In this document: positions 18,659 to 28,313 of the stretch, one piece after another
Numbering within the stretch: the stretch's first letter is position 1
Layout of the letters: every line of letters begins with the position of its first letter
NCBI RefSeq assembly: GCF_904848665.1
Contig: NZ_CAJHCQ010000002.1
Location: 186,001 to 250,000 of the forward strand
Reading direction: 5' to 3'
DNA length: 64,000 bases
Source of the DNA: Paraburkholderia hiiakae
Lineage (GTDB): Bacteria > Pseudomonadota > Gammaproteobacteria > Burkholderiales > Burkholderiaceae
Notes under the pieces: generated by a model
The model's database searches: none
Told to the model about the DNA's origin: nothing
Seen by the model: only the letters and a program-made list of their open reading frames with translations
Position numbers and translations under genes: made by a program

Positions 18659-18677
18659 GTGTGTCGACTCGACACAC
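18659..18677. repeat. parS-like palindrome 3
   Basis: Exact 19-bp core with 11-bp arms if the flanking CG and CG are included (18657-18679). It lies 185 bp from site 2. Confidence 0.75.
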
Positions 18678-18811
18678 CGCCTCGGACAGCATGTTGGCAT
18701 GCGCGCGATAGGTCACCAATTCGCGCACAAGACCATGGCGCGGTCTTAGAGACCCATCGTGCTTTGTTCTCGTGTGTTCCACGATTTTCCCAGTTTGCGG
18801 TCATGCTCCGC

Positions 18812-18830
18812 GTGTGTCGACTCGACACAG
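18812..18830. repeat. parS-like palindrome 4 (one mismatch)
   Basis: The core ends in CACAG instead of CACAC, a single change at the last base. It lies 153 bp from site 3. Confidence 0.7.
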
Positions 18831-18970
18831 TGCCCCAATCAAATGAGTTCGAGGACCGCAGCGCCTGGCTTCCCCGCACGCCGGACACCGGCAGAAACCG
18901 GTGAGCATGGCATCTTCCAAATCGGAGTCGATACGGCCATATTCTTCGGCGCGTGACGAGCACGCTCGTC

Positions 18971-18989
18971 GTGTGTCGAGTCGACACAC
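18971..18989. repeat. parS-like palindrome 5 (inverted centre)
   Basis: Perfect arms with a central G instead of C, so it is the same site read from the other strand. It lies 159 bp from site 4. Confidence 0.75.
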
Positions 18990-19069
18990 GAACGCTCAAC
19001 GGGCGGCACAGGCATTTTCGACGCCAACTCACTGCGGCAAGACACGAGCTAAAGACTCTCCGAGCCATT

Positions 19070-19088
19070 GTGTGTCGACTTGACACAC
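19070..19088. repeat. parS-like palindrome 6 (one mismatch)
   Basis: The right half reads TTGACACAC instead of TCGACACAC. It lies 99 bp from site 5. Confidence 0.7.
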
Positions 19089-19222
19089 GAAGCAGTTCGC
19101 CGTGTCCCATCGACAGATGCGCTGCTCTCCGGGACAGCTCCGCGATGCGTCAGCTGCAAGTGCAATCCACCCACGCAGAGCATTTTCATCGCCGTCGCCT
19201 TCCCGCCGCGATGGCATTGCCG

Positions 19223-19241
19223 ATGTGTCGACTCGACACAC
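19223..19241. repeat. parS-like palindrome 7 (one mismatch)
   Basis: The first base is A instead of G; the rest of the core is exact. It is the site nearest parB, just beyond the parAB terminator. Confidence 0.7.
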
Positions 19242-19262
19242 AATCTAAGCCGCAAAAAGAAA

Positions 19263-19282
19263 AAGCCCGCCGAAGCGGGCTT
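19263..19282 (-). terminator. Intrinsic terminator of the parAB operon
   Basis: AAGCCCGC pairs with GCGGGCTT around a CGAA loop. On the minus strand the stem is followed by the U-rich tract TTTTTCTTTTT. It begins 29 bases after the parB stop codon. Confidence 0.85.
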
Positions 19283-19310
19283 CCATCCACATCAACAGCT
19301 CAAGGCTCAA

Positions 19311-20306
19311 TCAGCCTGGTTTTACGTTGAACAGCTGGCTAATCAACTCCCGGATTTGCGTCTCCTGGGCATCCGACAACACGCCCGTCTTCAGCTTCAC
19401 CGTAAAGCTGTTGGTATCTTTGGTAATGCTTCCCGCGTGGCTCTTGCCCGAAAATATCTTCTCAATGCTGCGCTCGGATACACTTTCGGTCGATTCACCC
19501 CGGTCGGCTTGAGCACCGATCGCTGCAGCCAGCTTACCTTGATCCAGAGTCCGGCCGACTACGGCTGGCCACAAATCACGCGCGGCCGAAAGCCCTGCTG
19601 AGCCGTACTTTTTGATCGCTGAGACGACCTCATCAGCAGCCGACCCACCGAGCAGTCGAGGATTCAAATCAAGATCGCGCCGAATGAAATCCGGCAGATT
19701 TTCAAAGGCCAGAAAGCGGTACAAGCCTTTGCGCGACATACCCAGCGCCTCGGCCATGCGCTTGCGAGTCGGAAACTCCCGCTCGGCGCGGCGTAGCGAT
19801 TGCCCAATCTCATAATCAGTGAGATCTTCACGACCGACGTTTTCGACCAGAGCGAGCACGGCCATGTCCTGATCCGAGCACTCGATCACAGACGCACGAA
19901 TGTCCTGCGCCTGAATCAGAGCGTGCGCGCGCAGACGTCGTTCCCCAGCGATCAACTGATAGCCGTTCTCCGCACGGCGAACGACGATCGGCTCGATGAG
20001 CCCGACTTCACGGATCGATTCGGCCAGCGATGCAAGACCCTCGTCGCCGAAAATCTTGCGGGGCTGCCACGGGTTCGGCTGGATCGCGTTCACCGGAAGC
20101 ATGAGCTTGTCGCTCGTGTTCTCCAGTTCCTGGATGCGCTGCTGCGCGACCGCCAACGCACCGAGCATGCCAGGTCCAGTCTTGAACGCGCTGCTGCGGC
20201 GCGGTTCCGCCGGCGCAACGGCGGCCGGCCGTTCGGCGGCTGGACGCTCCGAAGACGAGCCGAGCTCAGCGGTCTTCGCCGCCATCTTGTCGCGGAATGA
20301 ACTCAC
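19311..20306 (-). CDS. parB: ParB-family centromere-binding partition protein
   Basis: This 331-residue protein has the ParB/Spo0J N-domain (about residues 70-170) with the CTP-binding/clamp signature GERRLRAH near residue 123. A central HTH follows (about 175-240: LTDYEIGQSLRRAEREFPTR, then MSRKGLYRFLAF), then a C-terminal dimerisation region. I chose the GTG at 20306, whose GTGA overlaps the parA TGA by 4 bp and which has GGAGGG 7 bases upstream. An in-frame ATG lies 5 codons earlier. It should bind the seven 19-bp palindromes that start 70 bp beyond its stop and spread or slide from them. The gene order parA-parB-parS is typical of secondary replicons of this bacterial group. Confidence 0.93.
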   Translation of the reverse strand: MSSFRDKMAAKTAELGSSSERPAAERPAAVAPAEPRRSSAFKTGPGMLGALAVAQQRIQELENTSDKLMLPVNAIQPNPWQPRKIFGDEGLASLAESIREVGLIEPIVVRRAENGYQLIAGERRLRAHALIQAQDIRASVIECSDQDMAVLALVENVGREDLTDYEIGQSLRRAEREFPTRKRMAEALGMSRKGLYRFLAFENLPDFIRRDLDLNPRLLGGSAADEVVSAIKKYGSAGLSAARDLWPAVVGRTLDQGKLAAAIGAQADRGESTESVSERSIEKIFSGKSHAGSITKDTNSFTVKLKTGVLSDAQETQIRELISQLFNVKPG

Positions 20307-21511
20307 TTGCCGGCCCTCCATTGTTCTACGTAAAGATCGTCGATCCACTGTACGTAATCAGTCAGCGGTTGACGCACGCGCGCCACCGTCTTATCCGCGA
20401 GGTCGCCCTTGCTGATGTCGAACACGGTAGCCATGGCCAGTGCGCCGTTGCTCATCGCGGAACTGGCCGGCACCTCGAGCGCGTTCACCCAGTCCTTGTA
20501 GGTCCGCTGCACCCAGGAGCGCACGACCGGTGCCGATGATGTTTTGCCGTAGTCGACCTTCGAAAGCAGAACGGAGACGAAGTCGTACGTCTTCTCGTCC
20601 CCGCGTTCCATGATCGTATGGGCGAGGTCGGAAAACAGGCTCCAGAACGACACCGAACTGATGAAATCCAGACTCTCGGGCACGAGCGGCATGACCATCG
20701 CGTCGGCGGCCATGAGCGCATTGATTGTGAGATAGGACAGCGACGGCGCCGTATCCAGAATGATGTAGTCGTATTGCTTGCGCAGCACTTCCACGCCCTG
20801 GCGCAACAGGTCCCAGAACTTGAACCCCGGGTTCTTGATCACGGTACCCGGAATATGGAACTCCGCTGAAAAGAGCGTGGGGTGCGCCGGAATGACGTCG
20901 AGCCCATCCCAGTAGGTTTCCTGCACGAAATTCAGCAGGCCGCCTTCCATATGCGGGTCGTAGATGAACGGCAGGACCGTGCTATCCTCGGTCACTTCCT
21001 TCTCGGCGTACAGGCCGCAGAGTTCCGTCAGCGACGCTTGCGGATCGAGGTCGATCAGCAGGACCTTGCGGCCACGCAAGGTCAGGCCTTGGGCGAGACA
21101 CATGGTCGTGGTCGTTTTCGTCGAGCCGCCCTTGAAGTTGGCAACGAGTATTACCTTGCCGTCGGCGTCGCGTACGCCGGTATGGAGCGGTGTCTGATAA
21201 ATATCGGAAACCTGCTGGACCCAGGTTCTCGCCTCAGGCAGGGTGAAGACCCGGCTTCGCCCGGACCCTTGTGCCACGCCTTGCGGGAGACCCTCGCGGG
21301 TGGCAAGCAGGTTGTTCAGTTTGATGCGATCAATGCCGCACATCTCTGCGACCTGGGCCGACGTAAATGTGGGCGCCATCTTTCGCGGCCGCGGCGCCAG
21401 CATCATCTCCCGAAGCTCTTCAGATAGACGCCCTGCCTCTTCGGCAAATTCAGTGATCGCGGAAAGATCCACACGTCGATCGATCGACGGCAATTCGATA
21501 GTCTTCGCCAT
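20303..21511 (-). CDS. parA: ParA-family partition ATPase with N-terminal HTH (type Ia)
   Basis: This 402-residue protein has an N-terminal region with a MerR/HTH-like helix-turn-helix (about residues 48-100). The ParA ATPase follows: deviant Walker A KGGSTKTTT near residue 126, then DLDPQASLTELCGL and the Walker B region YIILDTAPSLSYLT. The length and HTH mark it as type Ia, the class that also represses its own promoter. An imperfect inverted repeat directly upstream is a candidate operator. The ATPase moves ParB-parS complexes over the nucleoid. The gene is translationally coupled to parB and diverges from the iteron array and rep. Confidence 0.94.
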   Translation of the reverse strand: MAKTIELPSIDRRVDLSAITEFAEEAGRLSEELREMMLAPRPRKMAPTFTSAQVAEMCGIDRIKLNNLLATREGLPQGVAQGSGRSRVFTLPEARTWVQQVSDIYQTPLHTGVRDADGKVILVANFKGGSTKTTTTMCLAQGLTLRGRKVLLIDLDPQASLTELCGLYAEKEVTEDSTVLPFIYDPHMEGGLLNFVQETYWDGLDVIPAHPTLFSAEFHIPGTVIKNPGFKFWDLLRQGVEVLRKQYDYIILDTAPSLSYLTINALMAADAMVMPLVPESLDFISSVSFWSLFSDLAHTIMERGDEKTYDFVSVLLSKVDYGKTSSAPVVRSWVQRTYKDWVNALEVPASSAMSNGALAMATVFDISKGDLADKTVARVRQPLTDYVQWIDDLYVEQWRAGK

Positions 21512-21514
21512 TAA

Positions 21515-21546
21515 TACGCTTTTTATCAGAATTTGGATAAAGCGTA
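21515..21546 (-). promoter_or_regulatory. Inverted repeat in front of parA, candidate ParA operator
   Basis: TACGCTTTTTATC and GATAAAGCGTA form imperfect arms, with two extra T in one, starting 3 bases upstream of the parA ATG. The position and AT-richness suit an autoregulatory site or promoter. A smaller repeat AGTGT...ACACT follows at about 21559-21576. Confidence 0.45.
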
Positions 21547-21763
21547 GAATACAGGAAAAGTGTATGAAAACACACTAATTGAGGGCGATATGAAAAAAAA
21601 TGACCCTTCAAAACGGCCTGTATTGCCCTCGCGAGACATTTCCAAGGGCAAAGCATCAGTAAATCAAGCAAAGCCACCAGCGCCCGTATAGGCCTGTCCT
21701 TCCCGGTCTGCCTATTTTTTGCGCAATCATTCGGGGTCCGAGCGATTCGTCGCAGCGTTCGTG

Positions 21764-21912
21764 GTCGAGGTTTTTGTGCAAACCCAGTTGCCAATCGGTC
21801 CGCGCTGACTTCAGCGCTCACATATACCCTGTGTGGTCACGGTTTTTGTGCAGTTCTCCTGCCTCGGTCGTCGGCAAGCGCAGATACCACCGCCAGGTAA
21901 CGCTTTTTGTGC
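21764..21912 (-). repeat. Iterons, left cluster (minus orientation, 3 copies)
   Basis: Copies of a 16-bp unit with consensus GCACAAAAACCGTTAC, read on the minus strand, lie at 21764-21779 (degenerate), 21836-21851 and 21897-21912. They are probable binding sites for the Rep protein encoded at 22866. Confidence 0.75.
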
Positions 21913-21950
21913 TTCCAGATTTCTGTTGCCCAGCGTAACCCGCCGGCACT

Positions 21951-22410
21951 GCACAAAAACCGTTACCGTGTGCAGCCAGCGAAAGCCTTCCCGCCTGGCT
22001 CTACGCCTATATTGCACAAAAACCGTTACCCCGTTCCCTTTCTACGCCCCGCACGGCCGCAATTCCGTATCTCCTGGCAGTCCAATTCCACCTGAAAGCG
22101 CCCCCACGCCATAGCTGCACAAATTCCGTTACCTCGCGCCAGCGGCCAACGAGTGAACCGCCACGCCCCGAACGCACAATAAACGTTACCTCACGCGGCT
22201 CCGGCCGTACGATGCACAAAAAACGGTGCTATCACTGCATATCTCCCGCTGGCACAAAATCCGTTGCCTTCCGCTTTCCCGTCGAAAAGTCACTCTAAGC
22301 AGGGTTCCACCGACTGCCGTCACCAAGTTCAGCACGATCTCGGCTCGCGACTAGACGTTCTGCACACAAACCACTTCCTTAGCGCATGCGCTCTGCACAG
22401 AAATCGTTAC
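21951..22410 (+). repeat. Iterons, central cluster (plus orientation, 8 copies)
   Basis: Units matching GCACAAAAACCGTTAC start at 21951 and 22014 (both exact), then 22117, 22174, 22214, 22252, 22362 (weak) and 22395, with one to several changes each. Spacing is irregular (38 to 110 bp). They lie between parA and rep, where an iteron-type origin is expected. Confidence 0.82.
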
Positions 22411-22569
22411 CCCTCTACGGGCTTGGCCGAGCCGAAGGCCGATCGAGTGCTGGCTCTTTACCGCAGAAAGCCCTTAGACATGGCGTTACGTGGCCAATCT
22501 GCTATGAATCCTTTGAACGAATTGCGAGACACAGCACGTCAAAATTCGCGCAGAGCATCTATTTGGGGG

Positions 22570-22630
22570 AGCGGTTTGTTTGTTTACTTAAAGATAAAAA
22601 CCCACCAACCAACTAACGAATGCACGCGTT
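22570..22630. other. AT-rich segment inside the origin, candidate unwinding element
   Basis: A T-rich run followed by an A-rich run (TTTGTTTGTTTACTTAAAG and neighbours) stands out in this high-GC replicon. It lies between plus-oriented iterons on the left and minus-oriented iterons on the right, the position expected for strand opening. Confidence 0.5.
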
Positions 22631-22661
22631 TCCTTTGATTTCAAAGACTTGTCCTTCAAAA

Positions 22662-22807
22662 GTACCGTTCTCTGTGCTCGCTGCACCGTTTTATGTGCAG
22701 CCAGGTTCCGTTTTATGTGCTGTCGCTGTAGAGATATTTGTGCAATCAGGTACGTTTTTTGTGCGCGAGCCGAATCGGGTGCCTGTTTGAGGTAACGTTT
22801 ATTGTGT
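22662..22807 (-). repeat. Iterons, right cluster in front of rep (minus orientation, 6 copies)
   Basis: Minus-strand copies of the 16-bp unit start at 22662, 22683, 22705, 22728, 22749 and 22792, about one every 21-43 bp. The last copy ends 58 bp before the rep start, so Rep binding here would also cover the rep promoter and could make rep self-repressing. Confidence 0.8.
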
Positions 22808-22865
22808 TGACTTGTGTTTTCGTAGTGATAGAGTGCCCGCCAATGTCGACGGGGAGAGCGTACGT

Positions 22866-24248
22866 ATGTCGGAGGAGAGCGGGCGAAGGACTACAACAGT
22901 GCAGATGTCGCTGGGTCTCTTTGAGGAGATGTCCGGCCAGCCGATCAATGAGAGCACGCGCGAGATCGGCTTTCAGCGCAACAATGTGTTCGTCGCCATC
23001 AACGGGCTTGGGCTGTCGTCGCGTCGTTTCATCGACGCCGCCTATTTCATTGCCGCCCAGGAGCCCGCGCCGCGCGATACCTACGACGTCGACCTGAACT
23101 ACTTCAAGTGGCTCATGCGCTACGAGAGCCGCAACGTGCGCCATTTGCAGAGCGTCATCAAGGAAGCGCAGCGCGTGCTGATCGAGGTGACCGACACGCC
23201 ACCCGACCGCGCGCCCAGCGAAGACGACCAGTGGATATCCGAGCAGCTGATGGGCAGCGTCAAGATCGGCAAGGGGCGTATCCAGTTCCGCATTCCGCCG
23301 CTCATGCTGCGCCACATCACCGGGCCGGACAAGCATCACTGGCTGAATCTGTGCATCACGGCGTCGTTTTCGCAGACCTACGCCCGGGCGATCTACGACT
23401 ACGTTCTCCCCTTCGTGGTGGCGGGTTTGACCGACTGGATCGAGCTCGACGTCATGCGGCGCTGGCCCGGCAAACTCGGTACGAGCGCGTCGGAGTTCAA
23501 GCATTTCCGGCCCAAGTACCTCGACCCCGCGGTGCGTCAGATCAACGAACTATCCGACATCGACCTCAGCTACGAAACCCGGGCCGACTCGGAAACTTCG
23601 CGCAAAATCAACAAGATCCGCTTTCGGATGAAGCGCAAGGACACGGTCGCCGCGTTGCTGAGCCGGCAGCCCGACGCGCACGACCTGCTGCTCACGCTCA
23701 AGGAGGAGTTCGGCCTTAGCAACAAGCAGTTCGACGTAATTGCGGAACATCGCATGAGCTGGACCGACGAGCGCATCCAGCAGGCCATCGAATACACGCG
23801 TTTCCGGCTCAACCAGGGCAAGGTGACGAAGAGCCCCGCGGGCTATCTGATGAAGGCGCTGAGCCACAACTGGCAGGTCTCCGAGGCCGAGCGCAAGATG
23901 GTGGCGATCCAGAGCGAGCTGGCCGTGGCGGCCACCGCTCAGGAGAGCGCCAGGACGGTGGCGACCACGGCGGTGAAGCAGAGCATCGCGGCGCGCGACG
24001 AAGAGGCGAGGTCGCAGCGCAACGAGGAGGTCAAGCAAGGCCGCGAACACTTCGAATCGGCCGACGAGAAGACCCGCAAGGAGCTGGTGCGGCTCTACAT
24101 CGCCTCGCAGGCCGGCAAGCTCATGCTGCGCCGCCTGAAGCTCGAGGCGGGGGCCCTCTCCGACGCGAACATCCTCAACCACTCCGATTTGTCGTGGTAC
24201 TTCGGGCAATTCGTCTACGGGAAGATGAAGCAGCTTGCCGTGCAGTGA
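22866..24248 (+). CDS. Replication initiator protein, Rep_3-like
   Basis: This 460-residue protein has the two-winged-helix layout of iteron-binding initiators. The first domain is about residues 40-170 (including LNYFKWLMRYES) and the second about 175-290 (ITASFSQTYARAIYDYVLPF), followed by a Glu/Arg/Ala-rich C-terminal helical part (about 340-440). I chose the ATG at 22866 with GGGGAG upstream; the longer frame would start inside the promoter. It should bind the 16-bp iterons on its left and open the origin. Its context with parA, parB and parS is the standard replication-partition module of Burkholderia-type secondary replicons. Confidence 0.88.
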   Translation: MSEESGRRTTTVQMSLGLFEEMSGQPINESTREIGFQRNNVFVAINGLGLSSRRFIDAAYFIAAQEPAPRDTYDVDLNYFKWLMRYESRNVRHLQSVIKEAQRVLIEVTDTPPDRAPSEDDQWISEQLMGSVKIGKGRIQFRIPPLMLRHITGPDKHHWLNLCITASFSQTYARAIYDYVLPFVVAGLTDWIELDVMRRWPGKLGTSASEFKHFRPKYLDPAVRQINELSDIDLSYETRADSETSRKINKIRFRMKRKDTVAALLSRQPDAHDLLLTLKEEFGLSNKQFDVIAEHRMSWTDERIQQAIEYTRFRLNQGKVTKSPAGYLMKALSHNWQVSEAERKMVAIQSELAVAATAQESARTVATTAVKQSIAARDEEARSQRNEEVKQGREHFESADEKTRKELVRLYIASQAGKLMLRRLKLEAGALSDANILNHSDLSWYFGQFVYGKMKQLAVQ

Positions 24249-24384
24249 GCGTCTTCAATACGCTTGACGGCTGATCTGCCGGTGGGTGTATTGCGGCCCC
24301 GCCCCGCAGCCCGTCACTGCCTCCCGCGTTCACGCAGCGGAAAATGTCCAGTCGATCAACGGGTTAGGTCACTGGTTCCAGGCG

Positions 24385-24419
24385 TTCTCCACAAGCTTGT
24401 GAACAAAATCTGTGGGTAA
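24385..24419. promoter_or_regulatory. Two near-consensus DnaA boxes after rep
   Basis: TTCTCCACA at 24385-24393 and, on the minus strand, TTACCCACA at 24411-24419 each differ by one base from TTATCCACA and face each other 17 bp apart. They may be host DnaA contacts of the origin, but two single-mismatch boxes could occur by chance. Confidence 0.35.
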
Positions 24420-24455
24420 CTCAAACGCCATGCACAAACCCGCGAAGCCATAAAA

Positions 24456-24482
24456 AAAGGGAAGGCGCACTGCCTTCCCTTT
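24456..24482. terminator. Bidirectional intrinsic terminator between rep and argG
   Basis: A perfect 11-bp stem (AAAGGGAAGGC with GCCTTCCCTTT) and a 5-base loop GCACT lie between convergent genes. The stem is flanked by A7 on one side and TTTCTT on the other, so it can end transcripts from both rep and argG. Confidence 0.9.
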
Positions 24483-24502
24483 CTTCACAAGGCGACGACG
24501 CC

Positions 24503-25999
<1,497 letters not shown>

Positions 26000-26683
26000 T
26001 CAGCGCAGGCTGTCCCAGGCGGCTTCGATCGCATGCAGTGCGCCCATCACGATCGAGCGGTTCAGCGCGGCGGCCAGCACGCCGTCGCGCTCGGCGTACG
26101 CCTCGCACAGCCGCTGGTGGTCGGTGCACGAACGCTGCAAACGCCCCGGCAGCGAGGTGCTCAGGTGGCGCAGGCGGTTCGTGCGCATGCGCATGGAGTC
26201 CAGCACCTCCTTGAAGATGCCATTGCGGCTCACGCGCAGTTCCTCGTCGCGAAACGCGACGTTGGCCCAGAAGTAGCCGTCCACGTCACCGTTGGCCGCG
26301 ACTTCGGCCAGCTTGCCATGCGCGCGCCAGAGCGCCGCGATGTCCTCGTCCGTGGCGTGCTCGACGATCGCGAGCGACACCTGCCCGTAGAGCAGGGCGC
26401 GCAGTGCGTAGATTTCGCGCACTTCCTTTAGCTGCATGGCGGCCACGCGGGGACGGCGGCGCGGCGACCAGTCGACGAGGCCCTCGCGCGTAAGCGCGAA
26501 AAGCGCTTCGCGCACCGGCGTGCGGCTTACGCCGAAGCGTTTGGCGAGATCAACCGAATTGAGATCGTCGCCAGGACGCAGCCGGCCTTCGATGATGCCG
26601 CGCGCCACCCAGTCGACGATCTCGGCCACGCTCGACTGCTCGCCCGTTTCCGGGGCGGCCATTACGCCGACATCTTCATCCAT
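26000..26683 (-). CDS. GntR-family regulator, FCD subfamily
   Basis: This 227-residue protein has an N-terminal winged HTH (about residues 20-85, with DLAKRFGVSRTPVREALFAL) and a C-terminal all-helical FCD ligand domain (about 95-220, with the metal-ligand-type region WRAHGKLAEV). The chosen ATG at 26683 has GGGGGA 7 bases upstream. It diverges from an MFS/MmgE-PrpD operon. A perfect 12-bp palindrome of FadR/GntR style lies between the two genes, so it most likely controls that operon in response to the transported acid. Confidence 0.9.
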   Translation of the reverse strand: MDEDVGVMAAPETGEQSSVAEIVDWVARGIIEGRLRPGDDLNSVDLAKRFGVSRTPVREALFALTREGLVDWSPRRRPRVAAMQLKEVREIYALRALLYGQVSLAIVEHATDEDIAALWRAHGKLAEVAANGDVDGYFWANVAFRDEELRVSRNGIFKEVLDSMRMRTNRLRHLSTSLPGRLQRSCTDHQRLCEAYAERDGVLAAALNRSIVMGALHAIEAAWDSLR

Positions 26684-26783
26684 GCGCTTTCCCCCGAGGC
26701 GCCGCGACCGGCCCGGCGCAGCGCTGCCGATTGTAACAAACTCAATGCCGGCTTCGCTTTCGAAGTCACAGGTCGGTCCATTA

Positions 26784-26795
26784 AGTGTATACACT
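26784..26795. promoter_or_regulatory. Candidate GntR operator
   Basis: AGTGTATACACT is a perfect 12-bp palindrome of the GT-N-AC type bound by FCD-subfamily GntR proteins. It lies between the divergent gntR-like gene and the MFS gene, about 100 bp from each start. Confidence 0.65.
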
Positions 26796-26900
26796 AAACC
26801 GAGAATATCTCAGTAGAACGCGAAAAATCACCATATACTGATTCTGACTGTCGACACTAAAACAAAGTCCAATCGGCTACCCGTCAGGCAAGGAGACGCC

Positions 26901-28313
26901 ATGTACATGGGAACTGAGATTGCCGGCTCAACGCACGTCGAGGCGAGCGTCTCGGCGCGGCTCGACCGGCTGCCGCCTACCCGGTACTTTCGCGGGCTCG
27001 TCGCCCGCATTGCGGTGGGCGGCTGGTTCGAGTTCTACGAGATGTTCATGGCGGCCTATATCTCGCTGGGCCTGATCCACAGCGGGCTGTACCGCGCTAC
27101 CACCGCCGGTCTCTTCGACGTGAACGGCTTCGCCAGCTTCCTCGGTTCGTTCTTCGCGGGCATGTTCGTCGGCACGGTCGCGCTGGGCGGCATCACCGAC
27201 CGCTTTGGGCGGCGCGTGGTGTTCACCTTCGCCATGTTGACGTACTCCGTGGCGAGCTTCATCGCCGCCTTCCAGCATTCGGCGCCGGGCATGGACGCCT
27301 GGCGCTTCGTGGCGGGCGTGGGCATCGGCATGCAGCTCATCACTGTCGACACTTATATCTCCGAGCTCACGCCGCGCGATGCGCGCGGGCGCTACACCGC
27401 CTTCAGCATCCTCGTCATTCTCACTTCGGTGCCCGTGGTCGCGGTCATTTCCTATGTGCTCGTGCCGCGCACCTTCCTCGGTATGGAAGGCTGGCGCTGG
27501 GTGATGATCATCGGCGCGGCCGGCGCCGTGTGCATCTGGTTCATTCGCCACGGCTTGCCGGAGTCGCCGCGCTGGCTGGAGAGCAAGGGACGCGTGAGCG
27601 AGGCGCGCCAGATCGTCGACGAGATCGAGCGCAAGGTGGTAGCCGAAACCGGCAAGCCGCTCGCCGAGCCGCCCGAAAGCCCGGACGCGAGCCAACTGCA
27701 AGCGCGCGGCGCGTGGATCGAGATGTGGCAGGGCCGCTACTTCAAGCGCACGGTGATGCTGTCGCTCTTCAACTTTTGCCAGACCTTCGGCGTGTACGGC
27801 TTCGGCGCGTGGGTGCCGGTGCTGCTGTACTCGAAGGGCATCACGATCACGCATTCGCTGCTCTACACCATGGTGATCGCCATTACGACGCCGCTCGGCG
27901 CAATTGGTGCCATGGCGTGCGCGGAGCGTTTCCAGCGCAAGTGGCAACTGGTGGGCTGCGCCATCGTCGTGGCCGTGGCGGGCGTGATGTTCGGCCAGGT
28001 GCGCGACCCCGTTCCGATCCTGCTTTTCGGCAGCGCGGTGACGATCGCGAACAACTGGCTCATCGGTATTTTCCACACCTATCAGGCCGAGCTGTATCCC
28101 ACGCGTATTCGCGCGCGCGCCGTCGGCTTCGTCTTTAGCTGGAGCCGCGTGAGTTCGATCTTCGTCGGCTTCTGGGTGGCGGCGCTGCTCAAGCACTACG
28201 GTGTGCCCGCCGTGTTCCTGCTGATTTCGTCGGCCATGGTCGTGATCGTCGTGGCGGTGGGCGTGTGGGGTCCGAAAACCAACGGTGTACGTCTAGAGGA
28301 GTTGTCGCAATGA
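26901..28313 (+). CDS. MFS transporter, organic-acid/sugar-porter-like
   Basis: This 470-residue, 12-helix transporter carries GGITDRFGRR between helices 2 and 3, LPESPRWL in the central loop, and QAELYPTRIRARAVGFV near helix 11. AAGGAG precedes the ATG by 7 bases. It is the first gene of an operon with MmgE/PrpD proteins, whose known members act on di- and tricarboxylic acids. Import of such an acid is inferred from that context. Its stop overlaps the next start (ATGA). It is a paralogue of the transporter at 8660-10057. Confidence 0.9.
   Translation: MYMGTEIAGSTHVEASVSARLDRLPPTRYFRGLVARIAVGGWFEFYEMFMAAYISLGLIHSGLYRATTAGLFDVNGFASFLGSFFAGMFVGTVALGGITDRFGRRVVFTFAMLTYSVASFIAAFQHSAPGMDAWRFVAGVGIGMQLITVDTYISELTPRDARGRYTAFSILVILTSVPVVAVISYVLVPRTFLGMEGWRWVMIIGAAGAVCIWFIRHGLPESPRWLESKGRVSEARQIVDEIERKVVAETGKPLAEPPESPDASQLQARGAWIEMWQGRYFKRTVMLSLFNFCQTFGVYGFGAWVPVLLYSKGITITHSLLYTMVIAITTPLGAIGAMACAERFQRKWQLVGCAIVVAVAGVMFGQVRDPVPILLFGSAVTIANNWLIGIFHTYQAELYPTRIRARAVGFVFSWSRVSSIFVGFWVAALLKHYGVPAVFLLISSAMVVIVVAVGVWGPKTNGVRLEELSQ

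Larger units (their letters stand above)
18474..18755 (+). repeat. Diverged ~97-bp direct repeat, units at 18474-18570 and 18659-18755
   Basis: Both units begin with the parS-like core and continue with matching words in the same order: CCTCGGACAGCA, CATG, GCGCGCGA, GGTCA, then CACA and ATGGCG near the end, with small gaps. The array probably grew by tandem duplication, after which only the palindromes stayed constant. Confidence 0.6.

Noticed and set aside
18208..19241. Possible CRISPR array
   Set aside because: The repeats are short perfect palindromes with irregular 80-240 bp gaps and no cas genes. Position after parB favours parS.
26849..26856. TGTCGACA near the MFS promoter as an eighth parS-like half-site
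   Set aside because: Only 8 bp match and the flanks do not continue the palindrome, so chance is the simpler explanation.
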